NCBI GenBank assembly: GCA_002690925.1
Contig: NZGD01000090.1
Coordinates: forward strand, 1-64,000
DNA from: Rhodopirellula sp.
Lineage (GTDB): Bacteria > Planctomycetota > Planctomycetia > Pirellulales > Pirellulaceae
DNA: 64,000 nt
Reading direction: 5' to 3'
Below the pieces are notes generated by a model. That model made no database searches and had not been told where the DNA came from. It saw only the letters and a list, made by a program, of their open reading frames with translations. Made by a program: the position numbers and the translations under genes. This document shows, in pieces, positions 17,385-27,127 of the stretch. Within the stretch, counting starts at the first letter, position 1, and the number at the start of each line of letters is the position of its first letter.

Positions 17385-20000
17385 ATGAGCGACGCTCCTG
17401 AGTCGAGTTCTCCTTCCGACGAAACTCCCGCTTCTACCGTTCCCGCCGCAAATTCGAATTACACCGATGCGGACTTGCAGCACCTTTCTGATCTCGAGCA
17501 CGTGCGTGAGAGGCCGGGTATGTATATCGGTGATACCGCCACGCGTGGACTGCACCATTTGGTGTATGAGGTGGTCGATAATTCCATCGATGAGGCGATG
17601 GCTGATTTCGCCAAGATGGTCTCTGTCACCGTGCACACCGATGGCAGTGTGACGGTTGAGGATGACGGACGTGGTATTCCTGTCACGAGGCATGAGCAAC
17701 TATCGGAGGAGCTCGATCGCGAGGTCAGCACGCTCGAAGGAGTGATGACCGTCCTCAAGTTTGGTGGCAAATTCGAAAAAGGTGCTTACCAGACATCAGG
17801 TGGTTTGCACGGCGTTGGTGTGACCGTGGTGAACTTTCTAAGTCAGTGGGCCGAGACTGAAGTCAGTCGTGATGGATTCACATGGACTCAGGAATATGAG
17901 CGAGGAGTTCCTACAGGACCGGTCCGCAAAGGCCGAGCGACCAAGAAGACGGGGACCAAGACGACATTCAAGGCTGATAATAAAATTTTCAGCGTCACCA
18001 AGTACAACTTTGACACCCTCTACAAACGCTTGCAGGAACTCGCTTTCCTGAACAGTGGTGTCCATATCAAGTTCCATGATGAACGAAATGGAGAAGGGGG
18101 AGACTTTCAGTATGAGCGTGGCTTGATCGAATTTGTCGAACACCTCAATCGCGCAAGCGATACCCTGCACAGTGACGTGATTCATCTTTCTGGTGAAAAA
18201 GAAGGAACGCAGTACGACATTGCAATGCAGTACAGCACTGAGTTCACCGAGAATGTGCAGTCTTATGTGAACAACATTCACACCATTGAGGGTGGAACCC
18301 ATGTTTCTGGTTTTAGAAGTGCTTTGACAAGGACGTTGAACAACTACGGTAAGAAAGAAAATCTTTTCAAAGGTGTCACACCGGGTGGTGACGATTTTCG
18401 CGAGGGTATCACTGCTGTTATCAGCGTTCGAGTTCCGCATCCGCAGTTTGAGGGTCAAACCAAGACCAAACTGGGAAACAGCGAGGTCGATGGAATCATC
18501 AGCGGCGGTGTCTCGGAGCAATTGAGCAAGTATTTTGAGGAGAATCCGAGGGTTGCACAGACGATTGTTCGAAAAGGTCTTCTGGCAGCAGAAGCTCGTG
18601 AGGCCGCCCGGAAAGCAAAAGACTTGTTGAGGAAACGTAAAGATGCTCTCGGTGGCGGCGGACTACCAGGGAAATTGCGAGACTGCATCAGCAAGAATCG
18701 CGAGGAGTGTGAACTCTACCTGGTCGAGGGTGATTCGGCCGGTGGTTCCGCTGAAGGTGGGCGGATGCGGGACTTCCAGGCGATTCTGCCACTGCGAGGT
18801 AAGATCATCAATGCTTACAAGAGCCGTGAAGCCAAGGTACTTGAGAATCAGGAAGTCCAGTCGATGATTCAGGCAATCGGTACCGGGATCGGTGCTGATC
18901 AGGACCTGACGAAACGTCGATATGAAAAAATTGTCATCATGACTGACGCGGATGTTGATGGCAGTCACATTCGAACGCTGCTGCTTTGCTTCTTCTATCG
19001 TCAGATGTACGAGTTGGTTGCTCGCGGTCATGTTTATGTCGCTCAACCACCGTTGTTCCGTGTTCAGCAGGGAAAGAAGCGTTACTACATTCAATCTGAT
19101 GGTGAGATGAAGTCGCAGTTGCTGGAACGCGGTCTCAGTGACACGATCTTTGAAGCAGAGGATGGTCGGCGTGTTGAGGGCGATTTGATGCGGACACTTT
19201 GTACGACATTGGCGTCCATGGAAGAATCGATCTTGGCTCTCGAGCAGCATGGCTACAGCTTGCGATCACATGCCATGCGTCTTGATCCCACCACTAACAA
19301 GTTGCCGTCATTGCTGATTACCCATGCTAATGAAGAGCATTGGTTCCACAGCCAAGACGAAGTCGAAATTTATCTCAATGAAAATAAGCTGACGCTGGAC
19401 ACAGAACAGGATGATGAAGGAGAGCTGCCGGAGGTAGTAGATAACGCCGAAGGCACCGAAGCCGAGGGTACAGTAACTGAAGGTACAGTAACTTCGGTTG
19501 AAGCAGTGAGTGCTTCGGGAGAGGATGCGACCGATGAGTCAGTCGCAGAGACTCCTGTACCCATGGCCCATCTTACGGAACTGCATGAAGTTCGAACGAT
19601 CAACAGTGGTTTGAAGGAATTGATGCCGCTGGGCTTCAGCGTAGATGACTTGATTCCAGCAGAGCGAACAGGGTCGACTACTGCCAGGTTCGAGTTGGTG
19701 CGAGGAGAAGGAGAAGATGTTCGTCGATCCCTGAACGACTTGCGAGATTTACTTCCCGAGGTCAGGGCTGCTGGTGAGAAAGGCTTGCAAGTCACTCGTT
19801 TCAAAGGATTGGGCGAGATGAACGCGGAGGAGCTCCGCGAGACCACACTGGATCCTGCGAATCGTACGCTCTTGAAAGTCAATTTGACTGATGCCGGTGC
19901 TGCTGACGAAATGTTCCGGTTACTCATGGGTGACAAGGTCGAACCTCGGCGTGAGTTCATCGAAAAGCATGCATTGGACGTTCGTAATCTGGACATCTGA
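17385..20000 (+). CDS. gyrB: DNA gyrase subunit B
   Basis: This 871-residue ATPase subunit of gyrase carries the GHKL ATP site (EVVDNSIDEA with the Mg-binding Asn at about 66, DDGRGIPV, GGLHGVGVTVVN), the transducer domain, and the TOPRIM domain with EGDSAGG (about residue 447) and DADVDGSHI. A large insertion of roughly 150 residues lies between RVQQGKKRYY and QVTRFKGLGEMN, as in proteobacterial GyrB; its acidic part contains a small Glu-Gly-Thr-Val repeat. The N-terminal 25 residues are Ser/Pro-rich and variable. The ATG at 17385 was chosen over an upstream in-frame start at 17343. gyrA is not in the window. Confidence 0.97.
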   Translation: MSDAPESSSPSDETPASTVPAANSNYTDADLQHLSDLEHVRERPGMYIGDTATRGLHHLVYEVVDNSIDEAMADFAKMVSVTVHTDGSVTVEDDGRGIPVTRHEQLSEELDREVSTLEGVMTVLKFGGKFEKGAYQTSGGLHGVGVTVVNFLSQWAETEVSRDGFTWTQEYERGVPTGPVRKGRATKKTGTKTTFKADNKIFSVTKYNFDTLYKRLQELAFLNSGVHIKFHDERNGEGGDFQYERGLIEFVEHLNRASDTLHSDVIHLSGEKEGTQYDIAMQYSTEFTENVQSYVNNIHTIEGGTHVSGFRSALTRTLNNYGKKENLFKGVTPGGDDFREGITAVISVRVPHPQFEGQTKTKLGNSEVDGIISGGVSEQLSKYFEENPRVAQTIVRKGLLAAEAREAARKAKDLLRKRKDALGGGGLPGKLRDCISKNREECELYLVEGDSAGGSAEGGRMRDFQAILPLRGKIINAYKSREAKVLENQEVQSMIQAIGTGIGADQDLTKRRYEKIVIMTDADVDGSHIRTLLLCFFYRQMYELVARGHVYVAQPPLFRVQQGKKRYYIQSDGEMKSQLLERGLSDTIFEAEDGRRVEGDLMRTLCTTLASMEESILALEQHGYSLRSHAMRLDPTTNKLPSLLITHANEEHWFHSQDEVEIYLNENKLTLDTEQDDEGELPEVVDNAEGTEAEGTVTEGTVTSVEAVSASGEDATDESVAETPVPMAHLTELHEVRTINSGLKELMPLGFSVDDLIPAERTGSTTARFELVRGEGEDVRRSLNDLRDLLPEVRAAGEKGLQVTRFKGLGEMNAEELRETTLDPANRTLLKVNLTDAGAADEMFRLLMGDKVEPRREFIEKHALDVRNLDI
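19464..19493 (+). repeat. 15-bp tandem duplication inside gyrB
   Basis: Two adjacent 15-bp units (GAGGGTACAGTAACT, then the same with one change) sit in frame in the acidic insertion of gyrB and encode EGTVT twice. They are outside any catalytic segment. Confidence 0.8.
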
Positions 20001-20022
20001 TCCTTTGTGGAAAGCTTGAAAA

Positions 20023-22098
20023 TTGAATCGACTCTCCAGTTCACTCAGTCCCTACCTATTGCAGCACAAGAACAACCCGGTCGATTGGTATCCATGGGGT
20101 GAAGAAGCTTTTGAGCTCGCGGTAAGGGAAGACAAACCCATTTTTCTTTCGGTGGGCTATGCGGCTTGCCATTGGTGCCATGTGATGGAGCATGAGAGTT
20201 TCGAAGATGCCTCCATCGCTGCTCTCTTGAATCAGAACTTTGTTTCAATCAAAGTTGACCGTGAAGAGCGACCTGATATTGATCAGGTTTATATGAACGC
20301 AGTCCAAGTGATGACTGGTCGCGGGGGATGGCCGATGAGCGTTTTTCTCGATCATCAAAAGCAGCCATTCTTCGCTGGGACTTATTGGCCCCCGACACAA
20401 AAGTTTGGGATGCCGGGATTTTCCCAGGTTTTGGAGTCACTCTCAGAAGCGTGGGTGAACCGCCGTGAAGAGGTGCTGGGTCATTCAGATCAAATCACGG
20501 CTGCTCTGCAGCAGTTGGCCAATGGGGATGAGGGACAGTCGGATACGACATCCGCTTCGGAAGTCGCGGAGAGTGAACTGGTTTCGGCCGCTTGTGGACG
20601 TTTGCTCGAGGTTCTGGATCGCAAGTGGGGCGGTTTTGGTGGCGCTCCTAAGTTTCCACATGCCACAGATCTAAACCTTTTGCTCCGAATGGGACAAGCC
20701 TCTGACAATCAATCTTGGATAGCCGCAGCCGAGTTGACACTTGATCGGATGGCGGCTGGTGGTATTCGTGATCATATTGGGGGCGGCTTTTCACGGTACA
20801 GCGTAGATGGGCAGTGGCTTGTCCCACACTTCGAGAAAATGTTGTACGACAACGCGCTGTTGGCGGAAATTTATGTCCGAGCATTTCAAGTCACTGGACA
20901 TGCACGACACGCGGAAGTTGCCCGCGAGACACTTGATTATGTATGTCGTGAGCTGATTGATTCTGCCGGGGGATTCCACTGCAGTGAGGATGCTGATAGC
21001 GAAGGTGTCGAGGGCAAGTATTACGTATGGAATCCTGAGCAAGTTGAGCAGGTGCTGGGAAAGGAATCTGCAACAGACTTCTGTACCGTTTATGACATCA
21101 GTGAGAAGGGCAACTTTGAAGGGAAAAGTATTCCCAATTTGCCACAAAGTATTTCGGCCTGGGCCGAGGAAATGTCGGTGGATGAGGGTGAGCTCGCCGC
21201 AGTCTTAGCCGGCTATCGTGAGCAATTAATGGTTGTCCGGGATCAGCGTGTTCATCCTGGACGCGATGACAAGGTGGTTACTGCTTGGAACGCTTTGATG
21301 ATCAAGGCTCTGTCAGTCGCCGGCGCTGTCTTGAATGAGCCAACCTATCTGACTGCGGCCGAAGGTGCAGCCGATTTTCTGCTGAAGCATATGACCCGTG
21401 ATGACGGGCGGCTGTTGCATGTGTTCAGGGGTGGTGAGGCACAATTGGATGCTTATGTTGATGACTATGCCTTCACAATCGAAGCCTTCATTGCTTTGTT
21501 TGAAGCCACTGGACGTGCTCGATGGATCAAGCGTGCGGTCAAGCTTGCTGATAGCATGATTGAGCACTTTGAGGATCGTGAGTCAGGCGGATTTTTCTAC
21601 ACTGCTGATGATGCTGAAGCTTTGATCGCACGCAACAAGGATTGGCACGATGGCAGTCTTGTAAGTGGTAATGCGTCGGCCGCGAGTGGCTTGTTGAAGT
21701 TATCGCTCTTGTGTGACCGACAGGACTTCCGAGCCATTGTGGAGCGTACTTTGATTGCTGGATCGGTGGTGATGCAAAAACAGTCTGCTGCTTGTGCAGC
21801 GTTGCTCGCAGTGCTGGATCACTTTCATCATGGCAGTCAGCAATTCGCACTCGCCGTAACTGACGACACAGAGTTAGCTCGAATACGGCCCGAGTTTTTC
21901 GCGGTCTACCGACCTCGTGCAGTATTTTCGTGGGTCGTGGATAAGGCTCCTGAGTCTGGTCCTGTCGTTGCTCTCAATCGAGGACGGGTTTCCATTGACG
22001 GTGGACCCACTCTGTACCGTTGTGAAAACTTTTCCTGTGATCAACCGATCCGCAATGATGAGCTGGAACAATGGCTCGGCGGTAAGGGATCAAGCTGA
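20023..22098 (+). CDS. YyaL/SPATA20-family protein: thioredoxin-like plus (alpha/alpha)-barrel domain
   Basis: This 691-residue protein begins with the conserved [24 protein letters not shown] segment, then a thioredoxin-like domain whose active-site region is [14 protein letters not shown] (DUF255), and [14 protein letters not shown]. The remaining 500 residues form the helical barrel typical of the family ([33 protein letters not shown]). The biochemical role is not established in the family; it is conserved from bacteria to mammals. The start is a TTG at 20023, 22 nt after the gyrB stop; the conserved N-terminus begins immediately there. Its end overlaps the convergent permease gene by 9 nt. 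Confidence 0.9.
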   Translation: MNRLSSSLSPYLLQHKNNPVDWYPWGEEAFELAVREDKPIFLSVGYAACHWCHVMEHESFEDASIAALLNQNFVSIKVDREERPDIDQVYMNAVQVMTGRGGWPMSVFLDHQKQPFFAGTYWPPTQKFGMPGFSQVLESLSEAWVNRREEVLGHSDQITAALQQLANGDEGQSDTTSASEVAESELVSAACGRLLEVLDRKWGGFGGAPKFPHATDLNLLLRMGQASDNQSWIAAAELTLDRMAAGGIRDHIGGGFSRYSVDGQWLVPHFEKMLYDNALLAEIYVRAFQVTGHARHAEVARETLDYVCRELIDSAGGFHCSEDADSEGVEGKYYVWNPEQVEQVLGKESATDFCTVYDISEKGNFEGKSIPNLPQSISAWAEEMSVDEGELAAVLAGYREQLMVVRDQRVHPGRDDKVVTAWNALMIKALSVAGAVLNEPTYLTAAEGAADFLLKHMTRDDGRLLHVFRGGEAQLDAYVDDYAFTIEAFIALFEATGRARWIKRAVKLADSMIEHFEDRESGGFFYTADDAEALIARNKDWHDGSLVSGNASAASGLLKLSLLCDRQDFRAIVERTLIAGSVVMQKQSAACAALLAVLDHFHHGSQQFALAVTDDTELARIRPEFFAVYRPRAVFSWVVDKAPESGPVVALNRGRVSIDGGPTLYRCENFSCDQPIRNDELEQWLGGKGSS

Positions 22099-23595
22099 AA
22101 GATTGGAGCCAACATCCGTGCGATAAGCTGCACACGCTGGAAGCAGAGCGGCGATGAGAGCCAAGCCTGAGACTAATGGCAAAACGAGAATTTCATAATC
22201 ACTGGTGGTGAAGAAGCCGACTTGGACGCCTGTCTGTTCTTCGATTTTTCCAGAGTACAGAACGATGGCGGTATGGGCGAGTAACCAGCCAGCGATGGTT
22301 CCTATCAAGGCCACTTGAAAGCTCTCGAAAATGATAATGCTTGTTACCGTTGTGCGTCGGGCACCCAGAGCTCGCATGATCGCGATATCACGACGGCGAT
22401 CGTTCATCGAGTTGTAGATGGAAACCAGGATTCCGACGGCCGCGACGGCGCAGGTAATGCCCGTGATCGCTAACAACGCAGTGAGAAGAGGGCCAACGAT
22501 CAGGTTCATAAGCTTGTTGATCTCTCCGATAGGTGCAGCAGCCTGTGCACGAATCCCTTCGTTGATGGCGTTTTGCATTCCAGGGGCGAACATGATGTTC
22601 CCATTACGAATGAGGATCGAGGTGACTTCGCGTTCCGGGATGGAAAGCAGGCGATCATCGTTGTCGCTTCTTTGACCCTCGCTGATATTCGCCTCGGTTT
22701 GAACCAGACGTTCACCCTTGCTCTCCGCGGCACCGGCTGTTGGAGAAGCGGCTGTTGGGGAATCGCTTTCTGATTGAGTTTCTGGTTGTTCTTCGTTCGA
22801 TTCTTCGGCATCAACGGCCTCGTCCAGCACGTCTTCTATCGGATCCCGCTCGATGGGTTTGGCGTGTCCCTCCATCAGATAAAATCCTTCAAGATTGACA
22901 AACGCTGCACGGTCGTTGGGTGTTCCGGTCGGGTCCATGATTCCCACAATCGTGAAGCCCTTTTCGTGCCCTTGACCAGATGGGTCGCCGTGGGTCGGGT
23001 AAAACTTCTCACCAAGCACGACATCCATTTCCTTCGCGACTCGTGCTCCGAGAACGGCTTCAAAGTAGCTGTTCTCTGGTGAAAATTCGCTTAAGGCTCG
23101 ACCTTGACTGAAGGTGAAATCTTCATCCACATTAGGTCCATGCTTCAGTTTGGAAAAGAACTCAGGCGTTGTTCCGACGACCCTGAATTCACCGAAGTAA
23201 TCACCAAGCGCCAGCGGGATGGCAAATCCACCAGCCACGTAAGGTGCATATTTTCCGTCACGCTCAGCAAGTTTGGGATCGCCCCCAAATCGGCTCACCA
23301 GGGACGCACGCTCGTCTTTTGGCAGAAACTCCATGTACTCCGTGTAAGGCAGGTTTTCGATGGGTTGGCTGAGATAGAAAACGCTATTCAAGGTGAGTTG
23401 CAGAGGGCTACCTTTGGGGCCGACCACAAGGTTATAGCCAACCGAAGCGTTGCGAGTGAAAGCCTCGCTGATCACCCCATAGATGGACAAAACTAGCACA
23501 ACCAGACCGACACCCAGTGCCAGAGAAAACGTCGTCAAAAAGCTCGATAGTGCTCGATGGCAAAAGTTGCGCCAGGCGATTTGGATGAGAGACAT
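22090..23595 (-). CDS. ABC transporter permease (FtsX/MacB type)
   Basis: This 501-residue protein has one N-terminal membrane helix ([22 protein letters not shown]), a large extracytoplasmic MacB-PCD-like domain, then three C-terminal helices (about residues 360-490) around the FtsX core ([25 protein letters not shown]). A low-complexity acidic insertion (about residues 255-305, rich in Glu, Ser, Pro, Ala) sits within the periplasmic part, including a short DNA tandem duplication. It should work with the ATPase encoded 64 nt upstream as a MacB- or LolCE-like exporter or lipoprotein-release system; substrate unknown. Confidence 0.88.
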   Translation of the reverse strand: MSLIQIAWRNFCHRALSSFLTTFSLALGVGLVVLVLSIYGVISEAFTRNASVGYNLVVGPKGSPLQLTLNSVFYLSQPIENLPYTEYMEFLPKDERASLVSRFGGDPKLAERDGKYAPYVAGGFAIPLALGDYFGEFRVVGTTPEFFSKLKHGPNVDEDFTFSQGRALSEFSPENSYFEAVLGARVAKEMDVVLGEKFYPTHGDPSGQGHEKGFTIVGIMDPTGTPNDRAAFVNLEGFYLMEGHAKPIERDPIEDVLDEAVDAEESNEEQPETQSESDSPTAASPTAGAAESKGERLVQTEANISEGQRSDNDDRLLSIPEREVTSILIRNGNIMFAPGMQNAINEGIRAQAAAPIGEINKLMNLIVGPLLTALLAITGITCAVAAVGILVSIYNSMNDRRRDIAIMRALGARRTTVTSIIIFESFQVALIGTIAGWLLAHTAIVLYSGKIEEQTGVQVGFFTTSDYEILVLPLVSGLALIAALLPACAAYRTDVGSNLSA

Positions 23596-23659
23596 GGTGT
23601 AATGCTTGCTTCAATGCCGGTTAGGTGAACAGTTTGAACTCATGAACACGGTGCGAGCT

Positions 23660-24349
23660 TCATGATGACGCGGTGGTGTGGTCTACCTGGTTGATTTCGT
23701 CCAACTTCTCAATCCGATCGAAACGGGATGCGATTTGCATGTCATGGGTGACCGTTAGCAGTGAAACTTTTTCTTCACGGCACGTTTCGCGTATCAGTTC
23801 CAACACACTGTCGGCACTGCTGGGGTCCACATTAGCTGTTGGCTCATCAGCCAGAAGTAATTTGGGACGTCCTGCAAGTGAGCGAGCAATCGCGACTCGC
23901 TGCTGTTGCCCTACGGATAATTGTCCGGGGCGATAATTAAAGCGGTCTTGTAGTCCGACACGGGCGAGCAATTCACCAGCTCGTGCATGCTGGTGTTTTC
24001 CAGAACCGAATGCCATACCGAGGCGAACATTCTCGATGGCGGTGAAAGCAGGAAGAAGATTGAAAGTTTGGAAGACGTAACCAATGGTTTCAGCGCGAAA
24101 GCGATCGCGACCCTCTTCACTGAGGCCATTGGTTTCGATCCCATCAATTTGTATTGATCCTTGATCAGGCGTTAGTAGGCCGGCAATCAGGTGTAAAAGT
24201 GTTGTTTTACCACCCCCGCTTTGACCAATCATCGCGACCTGTTCACTTTTGGCAATCTGGAAATCAGATATGTCCAGAACGAGCAGTCTGCCACCTTCGG
24301 GCTGAGTGAAGCTTTTTTTCAGATCTTTGATATTTACAAGTGCTGTCAT
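23660..24349 (-). CDS. ABC transporter ATP-binding protein (LolD/MacB type)
   Basis: This 229-residue ATPase has Walker A GQSGGGKTTLLH, signature LSVGQQQR (Val in place of the usual Gly/Gly pattern), Walker B LLLADEPTANVD and the H-loop VTHD. The sequence resembles the LolD/MacB/FtsE cluster that partners FtsX-type permeases, and such a permease follows. The gene overlaps the end of smpB by 4 nt, so its translation is likely coupled to smpB. The membrane-side substrate is unknown. Confidence 0.92.
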   Translation of the reverse strand: MTALVNIKDLKKSFTQPEGGRLLVLDISDFQIAKSEQVAMIGQSGGGKTTLLHLIAGLLTPDQGSIQIDGIETNGLSEEGRDRFRAETIGYVFQTFNLLPAFTAIENVRLGMAFGSGKHQHARAGELLARVGLQDRFNYRPGQLSVGQQQRVAIARSLAGRPKLLLADEPTANVDPSSADSVLELIRETCREEKVSLLTVTHDMQIASRFDRIEKLDEINQVDHTTASS

Positions 24350-24867
24350 CTTCGCCTCATGGCTCGTTGTAGCCCGCGGTCGGTGTCCCGTTTTTTCAGT
24401 GTTTCACGTTTGTCGTGCAATTTCTTTCCCTTGACCAGCCCCATCACGCACTTTGCAATTCCACGTTCGTTGAAATAGACACGCAGTGGAACCAGTGTCA
24501 GGCTTCGCTCATGAGCCCGCCCGGCAAATTTCTCAAATTCCCGTGCGTGAACCAGCAGCTTGCGCGGTCGTCTCGGGTCATGATTCCACATGCCGGCATT
24601 TCGGTAATGTGCGATGTCAGCACCGATCAGCCACAGTTCCTGTCCTTTGACGCGAATGTAGGCCTCATCGAGCGACAGTTTATTATCACGCATTGATTTG
24701 ACTTCGCTGCCCATCATCATCATTCCGCACTCGACTGAGTCGAGGATTTCATAGCGGTGGCGGGCTTTCCGGTTCTCGGCAACCATCGTGACTGTTGGCT
24801 CGGTTTTCTTGGCACCTGCCTTCTTCTTCCCGCCGGAAGCTTTCGATTTGTTTTTCTTCTTTCCCAT
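24346..24867 (-). CDS. smpB: SsrA-binding protein SmpB
   Basis: This 173-residue protein binds tmRNA for trans-translation and rescue of stalled ribosomes. Recognisable segments are ENRKARHRYEILDSVECGMMMMGSEVKSMR, LDEAYIRVKGQELWLIGADIAHY, RKLLVHAREF, LTLVPLRVYFNERGIAKC and the basic C-terminal tail KGKKLHDKRETLKKRDTDR, which enters the decoding site. The N-terminus has a Lys/Gly-rich extension of about 25 residues that makes it slightly longer than most. It is first in a run with the ABC exporter genes and diverges from lipA. The tmRNA gene is not in the window as far as I can see. Confidence 0.97.
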   Translation of the reverse strand: MGKKKNKSKASGGKKKAGAKKTEPTVTMVAENRKARHRYEILDSVECGMMMMGSEVKSMRDNKLSLDEAYIRVKGQELWLIGADIAHYRNAGMWNHDPRRPRKLLVHAREFEKFAGRAHERSLTLVPLRVYFNERGIAKCVMGLVKGKKLHDKRETLKKRDTDRGLQRAMRRR

Positions 24868-25138
24868 AACTCAGCGGATTGTAAGCGGCGAGGGCCATTC
24901 AACGTAGTCGGACTCTGATTCCAAATGAAGATTTTCGACCTTTATCGTTGATGAACGTCGATTTTTTCGCTCGCCGCTGCTCTTTCCTCACCAATCACCC
25001 TGAGGCTGCTTCGTTGCTGTCTTTGACGCTGGTTGGTGGGCATTGTGGGGGTTCAGCCATGGTCGGGACTGAACTTCCCACTACAATAGGATGCGACTTG
25101 AGCTTTGGTTCGTCCTTTTCACCGTGGTTTTTTGCTGA

Positions 25139-26056
25139 ATGGCCTTTCGACTTCCTGTAGTGGCAGATCCTGAAATTCCTGATGGTGCAGAGGTTTCGGC
25201 CTCCGGCAGGCTTCCCCGTTGGCTAAAAAGGCCAATCCCCTCGGGAAATGCAAATCATATGACGCAGGGTTTGCTGGATGAATTGCGGTTGGAAACAGTT
25301 TGCGATAACGCAAAGTGTCCCAACCGAATGGAGTGCTACAGCCAGCAGACTGCCACTTTTATGATCCTGGGGAACGTTTGCACGCGACCCTGTGGATTTT
25401 GCGCCGTCCACCGCGGTCGACCGCCTGAATTACCGGAATCGGATGAGCCCGAACGTGTGGCGGAGGCAGCTCATCGCCTCGGACTCAAGCACGTCGTGAT
25501 TACCAGCGTCACCCGAGATGACTTGCCTGATGGCGGCGCCGATCACTTCTATCGCTGTGTCATCGCTGTTCGTGAAAAGACCGGCGCCACGACGGAGGTG
25601 CTCACGCCTGACTTTGTCCATTGCAAACCAGCACTGGAACGTGTGGTTGAAGCTCGCCCCGATGTTTTCAATCACAACATGGAAACGGTGCCCCGCCTCT
25701 ATCGCCGCGTTCGTGGTCCCAAAAGTGACTACTCGTGGACCCTTGCTATGATGAAGCAGGTCAAGGCCTACAATCCGGAAGTTAAAACCAAGAGTGGTTT
25801 GATGTTGGGATTGGGTGAAGAGCGAGGGGAATTGCTGGAGGCTTTGTCTGATCTGCGTGAACACGATGTCGACTTTCTCACACTTGGCCAGTATCTACAG
25901 CCTGGAGAGAAATACTTGCCGGTAGTTCGTTTTGTACCGCCAGAGGAGTTCGACGAACTGGGGGAAATAGCCAAACAGATGGGCTTCAGGAAAGTTGCCA
26001 GCGGACCTTTTGTTCGCAGCAGTTACCACGCTCGTGATATGGCTGAAACAGAGTGA
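25139..26056 (+). CDS. lipA: lipoyl synthase
   Basis: This 305-residue radical-SAM enzyme inserts two sulfurs into protein-bound octanoate. Both cluster motifs are intact: the auxiliary cluster CDNAKCPNRMEC (C-x4-C-x5-C) and the SAM cluster CTRPCGFCAV (C-x3-C-x2-C). Later conserved segments include VVITSVTRDDLPDGGADHF, FNHNMETVPRLYRRVR, TKSGLMLGLGE and FLTLGQYLQPG, and the terminal RSSYHA region carries the Ser ligand. The ATG at 25139 gives the normal N-terminus. No lipB or 2-oxo-acid dehydrogenase gene is adjacent. Confidence 0.97.
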   Translation: MAFRLPVVADPEIPDGAEVSASGRLPRWLKRPIPSGNANHMTQGLLDELRLETVCDNAKCPNRMECYSQQTATFMILGNVCTRPCGFCAVHRGRPPELPESDEPERVAEAAHRLGLKHVVITSVTRDDLPDGGADHFYRCVIAVREKTGATTEVLTPDFVHCKPALERVVEARPDVFNHNMETVPRLYRRVRGPKSDYSWTLAMMKQVKAYNPEVKTKSGLMLGLGEERGELLEALSDLREHDVDFLTLGQYLQPGEKYLPVVRFVPPEEFDELGEIAKQMGFRKVASGPFVRSSYHARDMAETE

Positions 26057-27044
26057 GACTTATCGTTACTCGTTCGTGATCAAGTCGCTGTTTCTTTTAC
26101 CGCGGCGCCGTTTCAGCAGTGCGAAATTTCAGTGCCAAGGTCATGTTTTGACGAGCCGAAGAGCTAGTTTTCTGCCAACTCATGAGCGATCGATTTTGTG
26201 GTTGTCATGGAATTTCTGGGAAAGGTACGCTTCACAGCCCAGGTTTCCGTTGAGGGTGCAGTTTAATTTTGGGACAGGAAAGCGTACTTGAGCCAATCCG
26301 TAGCCAATATGTCTTGGTGCCCAACTGTGTCTGCGAGTTGAGTCAATGAGGTCTCGCTTGTTGTGGCCATGTCCAGATTTCCTGGACTCGCTGCGGTTTC
26401 ACTGAAGCCGCGGCCATCGTTAGCAAAGTGCTTTGGCAACGTTATGATCGCGTTGTGGCGGTCGCTGTGAGTCAACTGGTCACTGCGGAAAGTAACTTGC
26501 AGGCTGAAATTTTCAATGTCTTCGGTTTTTGTGAAATGAGCCGGCCTTCACCTTGGTTTGCTTGGGACGCCGAGGCATGGTTGCTTGGGCTGTCCCGATA
26601 CCTTTCAATCTCAACGCTCTTTTTCAGTGGCTCACGTAGAAAGAGCTGCTCGATTCTGGAATGTACATTGATAATCAGGTTACTGTGATCGTGACGTGAA
26701 GAAGCACCTCTCCACCTCATCAACGTTTCCAACGATGCGGCGTGCATGGGTAACTTTGTTCACCTCCCTCGATCATTTCGTAACGCGATCATTTGTTACG
26801 GAGATCATTTGTTACGGAGATCATTGTCGCTGATGCTCTATGCCTTGTGGTGAAGCTGGACAGCTAATTCGACTTGTCGTCGATCGAATTTCAGTTTTCC
26901 CGAACAATCCATGCATGGGCGACCCGACGATGGGAGTCGATGAACTGTGACTGGATCTGCTCAGTCTGATCACGGTTGCCTGCCTGGTGCCATCTCTCTT
27001 GCAACAGGAGTTGTGATTTAGGTATCTGCCGCAATTTTGCTTGG
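26057..27044. other. roughly 1-kb intergenic stretch without a supported gene
   Basis: Between lipA and the rpoD terminator I find only short open frames with no recognisable similarity and no consistent start. The one clear structure is a 16-bp tandem repeat at 26771-26830. I saw no tRNA, and no RNase P or SRP RNA signature. It may hold a decayed gene or an unrecognised small RNA. Confidence 0.5.
26771..26830. repeat. 16-bp tandem repeat, about 3.7 copies
   Basis: The unit GATCATTTGTTACGGA occurs perfectly at 26787-26802 and 26803-26818. It is preceded by a diverged copy (GATCATTTCGTAACGC, 26771-26786) and followed by a partial copy (GATCATTGTCGC). It lies between lipA and rpoD, outside any supported gene. 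Confidence 0.9.
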
Positions 27045-27082
27045 AATAAAAAAAGCGACACGGTGAATTACCGTGTCGCTTT
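27045..27082 (-). terminator. rho-independent terminator of rpoD
   Basis: A perfect 10-bp stem (GCGACACGGT at 27055-27064 with ACCGTGTCGC at 27070-27079) encloses a 5-nt loop, extended by A-T pairs. On the minus strand it is followed by a T run (TTTTTTTATT). It lies 46 nt after the rpoD stop codon in the right orientation. Confidence 0.92.
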
Positions 27083-27127
27083 CGAGTATCAGCTGGTGAG
27101 GGCTGTGGTTTACAGCAAGGTTCGAGC

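Noticed and set aside
26472-26747. Minus-strand 91-codon frame between lipA and rpoD
   Set aside because: It has no similarity to any family and no plausible start signal.
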